Positions 31,619 to 40,500 of a stretch of 43,140 nucleotides of DNA are shown in pieces. Location: IMG/VR virus record IMGVR_UViG_3300027985_001075, positions 1 to 43,140 of that record; one strand, 5' to 3'. Positions within the stretch are counted from its first letter, which is position 1. Each line of letters opens with the position of its first letter. Made by a program: the position numbers and the translations under genes. Origin of the DNA: a virus. Under the pieces are notes generated by a model. The model was not told the DNA's origin and did not search any database. It saw only the letters and a program-made list of their open reading frames with translations.

Positions 31619-32197
31619 ATGTCGGCAACCAAAACACAGATCTGCAACATCGCTCTCAGACAGCTTGGTCAGTATCGGATTGAGTCCTTCGAGACAGAGA
31701 ACTCAACTGAGGCCGAGATGTGCCGTGACCTCTTTAACTTCATGAGACAGGAGACACTGAGGGCGCATCCCTGGAACTTCGCTACCCAGACCGCTGAACT
31801 GTCTCAGACATCGAACACGCCTCCCGACTGGGATTATGAATATGAGCTGCCGGCCGACTGTCTCAGAGTTCTCAATATCATAGGCGTGGAGTCCGCGGAC
31901 CCGATCAAGTTCGAGATCCGGGCAGCCAGGTCTCTCGTCTGTGATGAGGACTCTGTGGAGATCCGATACACTCAGGACATTGAGGACTCTTCTCTGTTCG
32001 ATAGTCAGTTCGTGACGGCCTTTGCCTATCGCCTTGCCGCCGAGTTGGCCGCTCCTCTGACAGGGTCTCTCCAGAAAGAACAGGCCCTCCAGAACAAGTT
32101 CAACGCCTTCTTGATCTCGGCTCAGGGCACAGACGCCCAGGAAAGTCGTCTTTCCGAATTGGAACGCATCGGCCAGATGTTCATTGACGCGAGGTAG
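31619..32197 (+). CDS. tail tubular protein A-like (T7 gp11 family)
   Basis: 192 residues. ATKTQICNIALRQLGQYRIE, MRQETLRAHPWNFATQTAEL and YELPADCLRVLNI are the conserved motifs of gp11-like adaptor proteins, which form the ring between portal and nozzle. Length matches T7 gp11 (about 200). It abuts the nozzle gene. Confidence 0.88.
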   Translation: MSATKTQICNIALRQLGQYRIESFETENSTEAEMCRDLFNFMRQETLRAHPWNFATQTAELSQTSNTPPDWDYEYELPADCLRVLNIIGVESADPIKFEIRAARSLVCDEDSVEIRYTQDIEDSSLFDSQFVTAFAYRLAAELAAPLTGSLQKEQALQNKFNAFLISAQGTDAQESRLSELERIGQMFIDAR

Positions 32198-32199
32198 AG

Positions 32200-34830
32200 A
32201 TGACCACTTACAAGATAGCCCAGAACAGCTTTGCCTCCGGTGAATGGACGCCCTCGATGTGGGGCCGGACGGATATGAACGGATACGCCTCGGCGTCTCG
32301 GCTCTTAAAGAATTGGTTCATCCACCGAACCGGCAAAGCGTCGACCAGGCCCGGCACGATATTTCTGACAAATCCGTATGGCGGGAAATATTGTGTCTTC
32401 ATCCCCTTTGAGTTCTCCATTACCCAGGCGTACCTCCTGGAACTGACTGACGGCATCCTGAGGGTCTACAAGGACGACGGGCTGGTGCTGATCGATGCGA
32501 CCAACACATCCATATATAAATGGACCGCATCGGGCTCTGGGACCAATGAGTATTACATGGAGCTTCTTGCTGGGGGAGACCCGAGCATTCTCGAACCGCA
32601 GGAAAACGAAGTATATTTTGACGGCGTCTTAGTTTCCGAAGGAGCTCTCGGCAGTCTCGCCGCAGGGACTTATGGGTATGGAGACAATGACACCCTTGGC
32701 TATGACACGCTCTATGTCCGGCTTGCTGATGGAGCTGATCCTGACTCCAAGGGTTCTGAGTTCGTCCAGGTTGTTGGTCAGTACGCCATTCCCTACGCAG
32801 AGGCCGACCTTGCGGATCTGAAATTCACTCAATCCGCGGATACCCTCTACATCAACCACCCAAGCTACGCTCCACGGACGATCACCAGGACATCTCATTA
32901 CAGTTGGGTGGTCAGTACGACTTCCTTCGTGCCCTCCCTTTCTGGTCCTGGTACGGTCAACGCGGCCCAGACTCCGGCAGTGGGCAGCACGACCAGAACG
33001 GTCTATTACACCGTTACGGCTGTGACTCCTGAGGGTGACGAATCGCCCGTCGGTGCAATCGCAAATTGTCTTGTGGACTCTCCCTGGGCCGCAGGAAATT
33101 ATGTCAGTATTACCTGGACCTCCGTAACTGGAGCAGCTTACTACAACATCTACAAGTCCAGCCGGGGCTCAGATGCTTATGGCCTTATCGGGACAATGGG
33201 CGCAGGGGCCACAATGATAGACGACAACATAGAGCCCGATTACACTCAGGGGCCGCCGGTCATAGATTACTATGTGTTCACGGCCACTGATGATTATCCG
33301 GGATCTGTCGCTATCTTTGAGCAGAGAATGTGTTTCGCTCGGTCAAACAACAGTCCGCAGACAGTCTGGGCATCTCAGACAGGACTCTTCAAGAACTTCT
33401 CAGTTTCACGGCCCTTGACGGACTCTGACGCCATCGATGTGACCCTGGCGAGTCTGAAGGCCAACGAGATTCGGCATCTTCTCCCTCTCCAGAAGCTTTT
33501 CGTCTTCACTTCAGGTGGTGAATGGACCCTGGACAGTGGGAGCAATTCAGACGCCTTGACGCCCACTTCCATCAAGTTCACAAGTCAGAGTTATTACGGG
33601 TCTGATGTCATTCCTCCCTTGGCTGTCGGGAACACGGTTCTTTTCATTCAGAGGGGTGGTAATGTCATTCGAGACCTTGCCTACAGTCTTGAGATAGATG
33701 GTTATTCCGGAACGAATCTGTCAATCCTCGCGGACCATCTTTTTGTCGGCCGGCGTGTCGTCTCCTGGGCCTACCAACAGACTCCCGAGTCAATCGTGTG
33801 GGTCGTCATGGACGATGGCGCTCTTCTCGGATTCACCTACCTGAGGGAACACCAGATGTGGGCATGGCACCGCCATGAGACAGATGGGTATTTTGAATGG
33901 GTGACTTCTCTTCAGACAGATACAGCCGATTCTATTTACCTCTCCGTCCGCAGAACCATTAACGGGACAACCAAGAGATTTGTTGAAAAGCTCTCGACCC
34001 GACTCCCAAACAGAGACATCACCTGGCACATCGGTATGGACTGCGCTCTGACTTATGATGGTTGGAACAGCAACTCGTCCTATCTGATGACTCTTACCGG
34101 GGGCTCGACCTGGGGAGTTGGGGAGACAGGGCTCACACTCACAGCCTCCGGGGGACACACTCCTTTCACCTCTGGGTCTGTGGGAGACATTCTGATTATG
34201 AGAGACACTGACGGCTTCGTCTACGGGACAACCCAGGAACTGCGTCTTGAGGTGACAGCCTATACATCTTCAACGGTCGTGACGGTGAAGCTGCTTACTG
34301 ACTGCCCTGAAGATCTTCAGGGTACAGCGACAGATCAGTGGGCGAACACCAGTATGACTTTCTCCAATCTCGACCATCTTGAAGGAGAAGAGGTCTCGAT
34401 CTTTGCAGATGGGGATTATGTGTCAGGCCAGACCGTGACGAGCGGCGCCGTCTCAATCCCCTTCGAGGCCGCCGTGGTCCATGTCGGGCTTCCTTACACC
34501 TGTGATCTCCAGACAATGGCCTTGGAAGTGCCTGGGCCTGACGGGACGATGCAGGGCCGAAGGAAGAGATTGCCCGGCGTTATTCTTCGGCTGGAAGACA
34601 GCAGAGGCGGCTTTATAGGCACTTCCTTTGACAACCTCACCGAGATGAAGGACAAACAGGCCGAGGACTATTATGAGCGCGTTCCTGTCTTCACAGGCGA
34701 CAGGAAGGAGTCACTCAGATCAAAGTTTGAGCGTGAGGCTGTTTTGTGTATCAGACAGTCTACACCAAATCCACTGAGCGTTCTGTCTTATGTGGCCGAG
34801 GTTGAAATGGGGGATGTAGATGGCAATTAA
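32200..34830 (+). CDS. tail nozzle / tubular protein B-like (T7 gp12 role)
   Basis: 876 residues. SFASGEWTPSMWGRTDMNGY and LKNWFIHRTGKASTRPGTIF are the typical opening of the large beta-propeller-type nozzle of many podoviruses. A fibronectin-like insertion is seen near VYYTVTAVTPEGDESPVGAI. C-terminus ends in beta-rich jelly-roll segments. It forms the tail tube end. The stop overlaps the next gene by 11 bp. Confidence 0.85.
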   Translation: MTTYKIAQNSFASGEWTPSMWGRTDMNGYASASRLLKNWFIHRTGKASTRPGTIFLTNPYGGKYCVFIPFEFSITQAYLLELTDGILRVYKDDGLVLIDATNTSIYKWTASGSGTNEYYMELLAGGDPSILEPQENEVYFDGVLVSEGALGSLAAGTYGYGDNDTLGYDTLYVRLADGADPDSKGSEFVQVVGQYAIPYAEADLADLKFTQSADTLYINHPSYAPRTITRTSHYSWVVSTTSFVPSLSGPGTVNAAQTPAVGSTTRTVYYTVTAVTPEGDESPVGAIANCLVDSPWAAGNYVSITWTSVTGAAYYNIYKSSRGSDAYGLIGTMGAGATMIDDNIEPDYTQGPPVIDYYVFTATDDYPGSVAIFEQRMCFARSNNSPQTVWASQTGLFKNFSVSRPLTDSDAIDVTLASLKANEIRHLLPLQKLFVFTSGGEWTLDSGSNSDALTPTSIKFTSQSYYGSDVIPPLAVGNTVLFIQRGGNVIRDLAYSLEIDGYSGTNLSILADHLFVGRRVVSWAYQQTPESIVWVVMDDGALLGFTYLREHQMWAWHRHETDGYFEWVTSLQTDTADSIYLSVRRTINGTTKRFVEKLSTRLPNRDITWHIGMDCALTYDGWNSNSSYLMTLTGGSTWGVGETGLTLTASGGHTPFTSGSVGDILIMRDTDGFVYGTTQELRLEVTAYTSSTVVTVKLLTDCPEDLQGTATDQWANTSMTFSNLDHLEGEEVSIFADGDYVSGQTVTSGAVSIPFEAAVVHVGLPYTCDLQTMALEVPGPDGTMQGRRKRLPGVILRLEDSRGGFIGTSFDNLTEMKDKQAEDYYERVPVFTGDRKESLRSKFEREAVLCIRQSTPNPLSVLSYVAEVEMGDVDGN

Positions 34831-35287
34831 GATCGTCCAGGCTTCCTACGAGCACATCCCTCCTATTGTAATGGGCATGAGGGCCAGTGATGTGGCTGAG
34901 GTGTGGGCCTCGGACCATGTCACCCCAGTTGAGGCGCTGACCATGTCATTCCATGAATCAATTCTGAGATGGACGGCACTGCACAATGGGGAGCCTTTCG
35001 CCATGTTCGGCGTTTACGCTCCGTCTCCATTATGTCCTGTCGGCGCTCCCTGGCTTCTTGCTACAGACAAAATGAAAAAGCTTCAGTACCGGGTGGCAAA
35101 ACTGTCAAGGGAGTATGTCAAAAAAATGTCAGAAGCGTTCCCGCATTTACTCAATTATGTCCACGAAAACAATGTGGATAGTGTAAAATGGTTACAATGG
35201 TGTGGGTTCAGAATTTATCCTGCCGAGCCGTATGGAAAAGAGCAGGAAAGATTTCATAGATTCGAGATGAAAAGAGGTGGTCAGTAA
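34820..35287 (+). CDS. gp13-like internal/assembly protein (GNAT-like fold)
   Basis: 155 residues. MAIKIVQASYEHIPPIVMGM, then NGEPFAMFGVYAPSP and VKWLQWCGFRIYPAEPYGKE: the pattern of the T7 gp13 family, which shares the acetyltransferase fold without known activity. In T7 gp13 helps internal-core assembly. Shares its stop with the next start (TAATG). Confidence 0.82.
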   Translation: MAIKIVQASYEHIPPIVMGMRASDVAEVWASDHVTPVEALTMSFHESILRWTALHNGEPFAMFGVYAPSPLCPVGAPWLLATDKMKKLQYRVAKLSREYVKKMSEAFPHLLNYVHENNVDSVKWLQWCGFRIYPAEPYGKEQERFHRFEMKRGGQ

Positions 35288-35820
35288 TGTGTGTAGCCGC
35301 AGGAGCCGCAGCAGTTCTCAGTGGTCTTGGATTGGCCACAAGCGCCTACAGTTCTTACGCCCAGGGTAAAGCGGCACAACAGGCCGCCAACTACCAGGCG
35401 GCCATTCTTGAGAACAATGCCAAGATCACCCAGATCCAGGCGCAACAGGCTGTCGAGCAGACTGAGAGTGAAAAGCTTGATGTCCGCAGACAATACCAGC
35501 GCCTCACTGGGACGGGCAAGACGGCCTATGCCGCCGGGAATGTTCTTCTTGGAAGCGGGACACCATTGGCCTGGGAGACTGATGTCAAGCAGAGTGAGGC
35601 TGAGGATATTTCAAGGCTTGAGTACAATCTGAGCCTTCAGAAGTATGGCCTCGATGTGGAAGCCCAGAATTATAAGAACCAGGCCGCTCTTACAAGAATG
35701 CAGGGGGCCAGTGCCGCCCGGGCTGGCACCCTCGGTGCTTTCTCAACTCTTCTCGGTGGGGCCCAAAGGTTCGCTGTAAATTTTGGGTCCTCAAAGAACT
35801 CCACGAAGAAGACCGGATAG
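35287..35820 (+). CDS. gp14-like internal virion / ejection protein
   Basis: 177 residues. Glycine/alanine-rich N-terminus (MCVAAGAAAVLSGLGLATSA) with membrane character, then a long helix rich in Gln/Ala and GTGKTAYAAGNVLLGSGTPL, as in podoviral internal virion proteins of the gp14 type. Expected to be ejected with the DNA and form the outer-membrane pore part of the channel. Confidence 0.8.
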   Translation: MCVAAGAAAVLSGLGLATSAYSSYAQGKAAQQAANYQAAILENNAKITQIQAQQAVEQTESEKLDVRRQYQRLTGTGKTAYAAGNVLLGSGTPLAWETDVKQSEAEDISRLEYNLSLQKYGLDVEAQNYKNQAALTRMQGASAARAGTLGAFSTLLGGAQRFAVNFGSSKNSTKKTG

Positions 35821-35832
35821 GAGACTCTTCAA

Positions 35833-37536
35833 ATGCCCAGAGTACCTAATGTGTTGCCATCCGTGAGGGTCGGATCTCTTCCGGCCATCAAGCAGAGCGC
35901 CGCTGGTGCGACTCCCGAAGCTTTCGGGGCCTCCGAAGCCAGAGCACTTGGTCAGGCCGGGGAACAGATGTTCAATATAGGCGTCGAACTTCAGCAGAGA
36001 CGAAACGCCGCTGATGCTCAGGACGCTTACCGAAAAGCTTATGACGAGCTTCGACTGTACCTGAGGGATGAGCAGACCGGCGTCTTGAACAAGAGAGGTG
36101 AGAATACCAGAGGCATCCTGGAACAATCGGTCTCCAAGATGGAAGAACTGATGGACAAGCACGCCCAAGAACTCAACGGCGAATCCAGAAAAGCTTTTGA
36201 GCGTTTCTGGGACACGACGCGCCGGGCGACTTTAGACACAGTCGCAGGGCACGAGGCCAGAGAATACCAGGTCATGAATCTGGAAAATCAGAAATCCATC
36301 ATTAACAGCTTCTCTGATCAGATCCTTGAAGGGTACCAGGACCCCCGCACCATCGAGTTGGGCCTCCAGGGCATCCAGGCAACAGTCAGAGCAATGGGCA
36401 GAGATGCCGGGTGGACAGTTGTTCAGGAAAGGGATGTCATCCAGAACGCCGAGACCGGAGCCATAACCAACATCATTGAGAAGTATCTGGCTGAGGATAA
36501 TCCTGCAATGGCCGAACAGGTGATGAACCAGTACGCCGACAAGATCAATCCTAAGGTCAAGACAGCATTGACGCAGAAGGCTCAGAACGCCTCTTCCCTC
36601 ATTGAGGCACAGAAGATCGCCATGGATGCCTCTGTGAATAACCCAGGCGATTTCATGTCCCAGTTGAGGGTCGTGGAAAAGTCCGGACTCACCGGGCAGA
36701 CCCTGGAGAAGGCCAAGACTCTTGTCCGGGCCAGATTCAGCGATGAACAGGCGGCGAATCGGGCGAGACAGAACGAGATGCTTGATCAGTTCTATGGGTC
36801 AGTCATATCCGACCAGAACGTCACCGCAGAGGAAGCCATGGCCAGGGCGTGGAAGATGCCTATTGAAGTGCGTAAAGAGGCCGTTCAGATGGCTTCTGTT
36901 TATCGGTCACATAAGGACAACGCACCTGAACCAATGGAAGCCCCGGCCATCAAAGATGAGATCATGCAGAGGATAGATAGTAATGGCTTCGACTCCAAGG
37001 CCGAAGTCCGTCAGGCCGCTGCGGACAACAATCTCAACAGCCGGTCCACTGAGAGGCTGGTCCAGTATTATGAGGGTGGTGGCCTCGCCGGAAAACTGAA
37101 ACGGACTCAGGTCAATGATGCTATTAAGGATCTGACCGGCGGGAATAAGGACATCACAGACTACAAGACCATGTATGATGAAGTGTACCGCCGCATTCCC
37201 AGTGGGATGGATCCCACGCCCATAATGGTGAAAGAGATCGTGAGGGGGCTTCTGTCAAAGGGCGAGGTCACTCAGAACAAGGAGTGGTACCAGTTTTACG
37301 ATCCAAACACTGAACTCATCCAGGCCGTGGGAACACCAAAAGAGGTAGGCTTTGAGTTCGATATCTCGGACGAAGAGAAGACAAGGCTCGTTGAGGAGTA
37401 CCGTCAGGCTGCCATGTCAGGCCCCAAAGCTGAAGCACTCAGAGCCAGGGGAGTGAACCCCGAAGACATTCAGGTCACTCCTGAACTTCTTCAGAAGCTT
37501 TATCGTGCCAAATACATCAGGGAGCGCCAGAGATGA
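35833..37536 (+). CDS. gp15-like internal virion / ejection protein
   Basis: 567 residues, nearly all helical and charged, with ALGQAGEQMFNIGVELQQRR near residue 38 and repeats of Gln/Glu helices. Position between gp14-like and the giant protein matches T7 gp15, a core protein that forms the periplasmic tube in ejection. No enzyme motif. Its stop overlaps the giant start by ATGA. Confidence 0.78.
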   Translation: MPRVPNVLPSVRVGSLPAIKQSAAGATPEAFGASEARALGQAGEQMFNIGVELQQRRNAADAQDAYRKAYDELRLYLRDEQTGVLNKRGENTRGILEQSVSKMEELMDKHAQELNGESRKAFERFWDTTRRATLDTVAGHEAREYQVMNLENQKSIINSFSDQILEGYQDPRTIELGLQGIQATVRAMGRDAGWTVVQERDVIQNAETGAITNIIEKYLAEDNPAMAEQVMNQYADKINPKVKTALTQKAQNASSLIEAQKIAMDASVNNPGDFMSQLRVVEKSGLTGQTLEKAKTLVRARFSDEQAANRARQNEMLDQFYGSVISDQNVTAEEAMARAWKMPIEVRKEAVQMASVYRSHKDNAPEPMEAPAIKDEIMQRIDSNGFDSKAEVRQAAADNNLNSRSTERLVQYYEGGGLAGKLKRTQVNDAIKDLTGGNKDITDYKTMYDEVYRRIPSGMDPTPIMVKEIVRGLLSKGEVTQNKEWYQFYDPNTELIQAVGTPKEVGFEFDISDEEKTRLVEEYRQAAMSGPKAEALRARGVNPEDIQVTPELLQKLYRAKYIRERQR

Positions 37537-40500
37537 ATAATTTTTTCGACAGCCTTTCTCCTGAAGAGTTTGCTTCTCTGGTGGCAGACACGCCAACACC
37601 CGCCCCGGCTCCCACGGTTGAGCAGCCCACGGAACAGAGTGCCGGGGTTCAGGTCGTCTGGAACGACCAGATAACTCAGCAGGAACAGCCGACAAGACCG
37701 CAGGATATAGCCATCGATGGGTCCATAACGGCGGCTATGACTCAGAGGGGCCCCATGACCGGATCTCTCACAGCAGCCATTGATGAAGCCGCTCCCGTCA
37801 CTGAATTGACAATGGACGAGGCCGACAGACTCCTCGCGACCAACAGAGCCCTTACATCGAACATCGACCCAAAGATAGCCGGGAAGCTTTACGACCTTCA
37901 GAAACTTGGGAGCCCTGTCGGGCCTCTCGGTTCAATGGACGCCGTACCGGAAGATGTCAAGGAGATTCAGCGCAAGATCATGCTCGACATGAGTCCGGCT
38001 CCTGTATCCATCCAGAAGTATTACGCCGACCCTGGTCGAGCCGCCATCATGAGGGACCAGGAGAAACCCATGACGGACATGGCTGCCATCCTTGAGAGGG
38101 CGACCAAAGATCCTGTCGGAGTTATCGACGACTACCTCACCCAGGCCGGAGCGGCTTTCGATCGCGAGAAGGCAATGGTTAAATATGGTCGCCTCCTCAG
38201 CCGGAAATGGGTCGGCGGGGAGGACATCTCTCAGGAAGAACTCGATAAGGCGAAGTTCGAGATGACCAGGGCCACCAACCTTGCGGCCTATCTGGAAGAC
38301 AAGACCGGGACTGCCGGGTATGTCCTCTCTGAGGGCGTAGGCGTCGCTTCACAGGTTCTTGAGGGCGGTCTCCAGGCCGTGGCCCCGGCTTTCGTCGGCG
38401 CCGGTCTTGGGGCCGCTGCCGGCTTCGCCGCTGCTGGTGGACCGGTCGGTGCTGTTCCTGGTGCCGTAAAGGGCGGCGTGACAGGTCTGAGTGTTGGCTA
38501 CATCATGAATAGTTTCGACATAGAGGCTGGTCTTGCCGCTGAGGAACTGTCCGACCTCACAGATGTAAACGGCAACAAGCTCCCGGATTCTTATGTCAAG
38601 GCAGGCGCCATTGTGGCCGGTGCGCTGAATGCCACCCTGGAGTATGCGGGAACATTGGCGACACTTGGACTTGCAAAGGCCGCACCGGGAGCGATGAAGG
38701 CTGTCCAGTCTGCTACCAGGAAGACCATCAATCAGGGAGTTCGGGCCGCGTTGATGAACTCAAAGACAGCAGAAGCCATTCTGAAATCGGCTGCCAGATT
38801 CACCGGGGCTGTCACCTTCGATATGCTTACTGAGATTGCCCAGGAAGTCGTGCCCTATGTGACGGGCGAAGTGGCCAAGGATGTAGCCGAGGGCCAGCGC
38901 GGACAGGTTTTCACATCTCCTGTGGGCGAATTGTCCGCAAGGGTCCAGGGCATTATCCCTAAGGTGGCAGCGGGGTCTTTCGGCTTCGGTCTCCTTCCGT
39001 TCTCCATTGGAATGGCACGGACGATACGCCAGGCCAACAGGACGACCACTCTTGTCAATACGGTCACTGAACTGAATCAGAAGGTCCATGAATCTGATAT
39101 GCTGAACAGGTCTGAAGAGGCCACAGTAGACGCAGTGGCTTATCTCCAGCAGGAGATCCCAGGTCTTGAGAATAACCTTTACATGGACCCCGCAGAACTT
39201 ATTGACCTTGCGGATGACAGCACCTGGAAGGCCCTCAACAAAATGGGCATCACTCAGGAACTGGCCAATGAGGCCCTGGACAAAGGAGAGTCGATTCAGT
39301 TCGGGCTTCCTGAGTTGGTCGCCCGGCTGAAGCCTGAGAACCTGTCGAAGATCCGCGACTCTCTTCGTTCTGATCCTGCGGGGCCTTCCCTTGCGGACAT
39401 GAGAAACATCAATTTCGAGGAGGCCGTGAACGAGGCTATAAGTCTCTATGACCCCGTGGCCACCTTCGATTCAGAGACCACGGATGAACTGGCGAGGATC
39501 ACAGAGGCCGTCAAGGGATTTTACACCGAACAGTTCAGAGACACCGGCAAGGGTTACGCCCAGAGAGCCGAGGGCGTCGCTACGGCGACTCAGACCATTG
39601 TCCATCGGTATGCCCGGTACCTCAGGGCCATGGTGGGCGCTGAGGAAGCCAGGAACTACCTGAAGAATATCAACATAGAATCGGTCACTGCGGCTGTTGC
39701 GGACGAAGTGGCGAGACAGTCCCAGGGTCTGGCCCAGGTAAAGCAGAATCTGAGCGAGATCACTCCCGCATTCGAAAATAGGGGGCTTGCGGTTGATGTA
39801 ACCGAAAACGATAGCAGCATCACCCTATCAAAGGTGGTAGTCCCAGAGGAAGCGCGGGGGGTAGGCGTGGGGTCTGAGTTCATGACCTCTCTAGTCACCT
39901 ATGCGGATCAAACAGGGAAAATGATAGACCTCACTCCATCTTTGGATTACGGGGCCTCTTCTAAAAAAAGGTTAGTTTCCTTTTATAAGCGTTTTGGCTT
40001 CGTAGAGAACAAAGGCAAAAACCGAAATTATGCCACACGCGAAGATATGTACCGTGACCCCAAATCTCAGACAGCGAATCAGTTCCAACCTTCAATGATT
40101 GAAAATACGCAGTCATTCAAACTTCCATGGGATACAGTGCTGGTCACCCAGAACCCTTCGGCTGCTGAACTTCAAGCAATGAAAGACGAGATGCAGGCGG
40201 TATACCCAGGGAGTAGAGAACCCGCAACTCGTATAACAAAGGACTCTTTTGGAAATATCTACGCTTGGCGCTCTGATCAAGGAGACCATAGAACTATGGA
40301 ACCCCTTATTAAACAGAGATGGGGCGTCGAGGTAGGTCAAAATATAAAGCCTGTAGCCCAATCACAGTTCCAACTCCCCCCAGCTGCCTACGATACCCTG
40401 GGTCAGGCTAAGACGGACTCCCCGGAGTTCAAGGCATGGTTCGGAGATTCCAAGGTGGTGGACGCCGAGGGCAAGCCGCTGGTGGTTTATCATGGGACAG

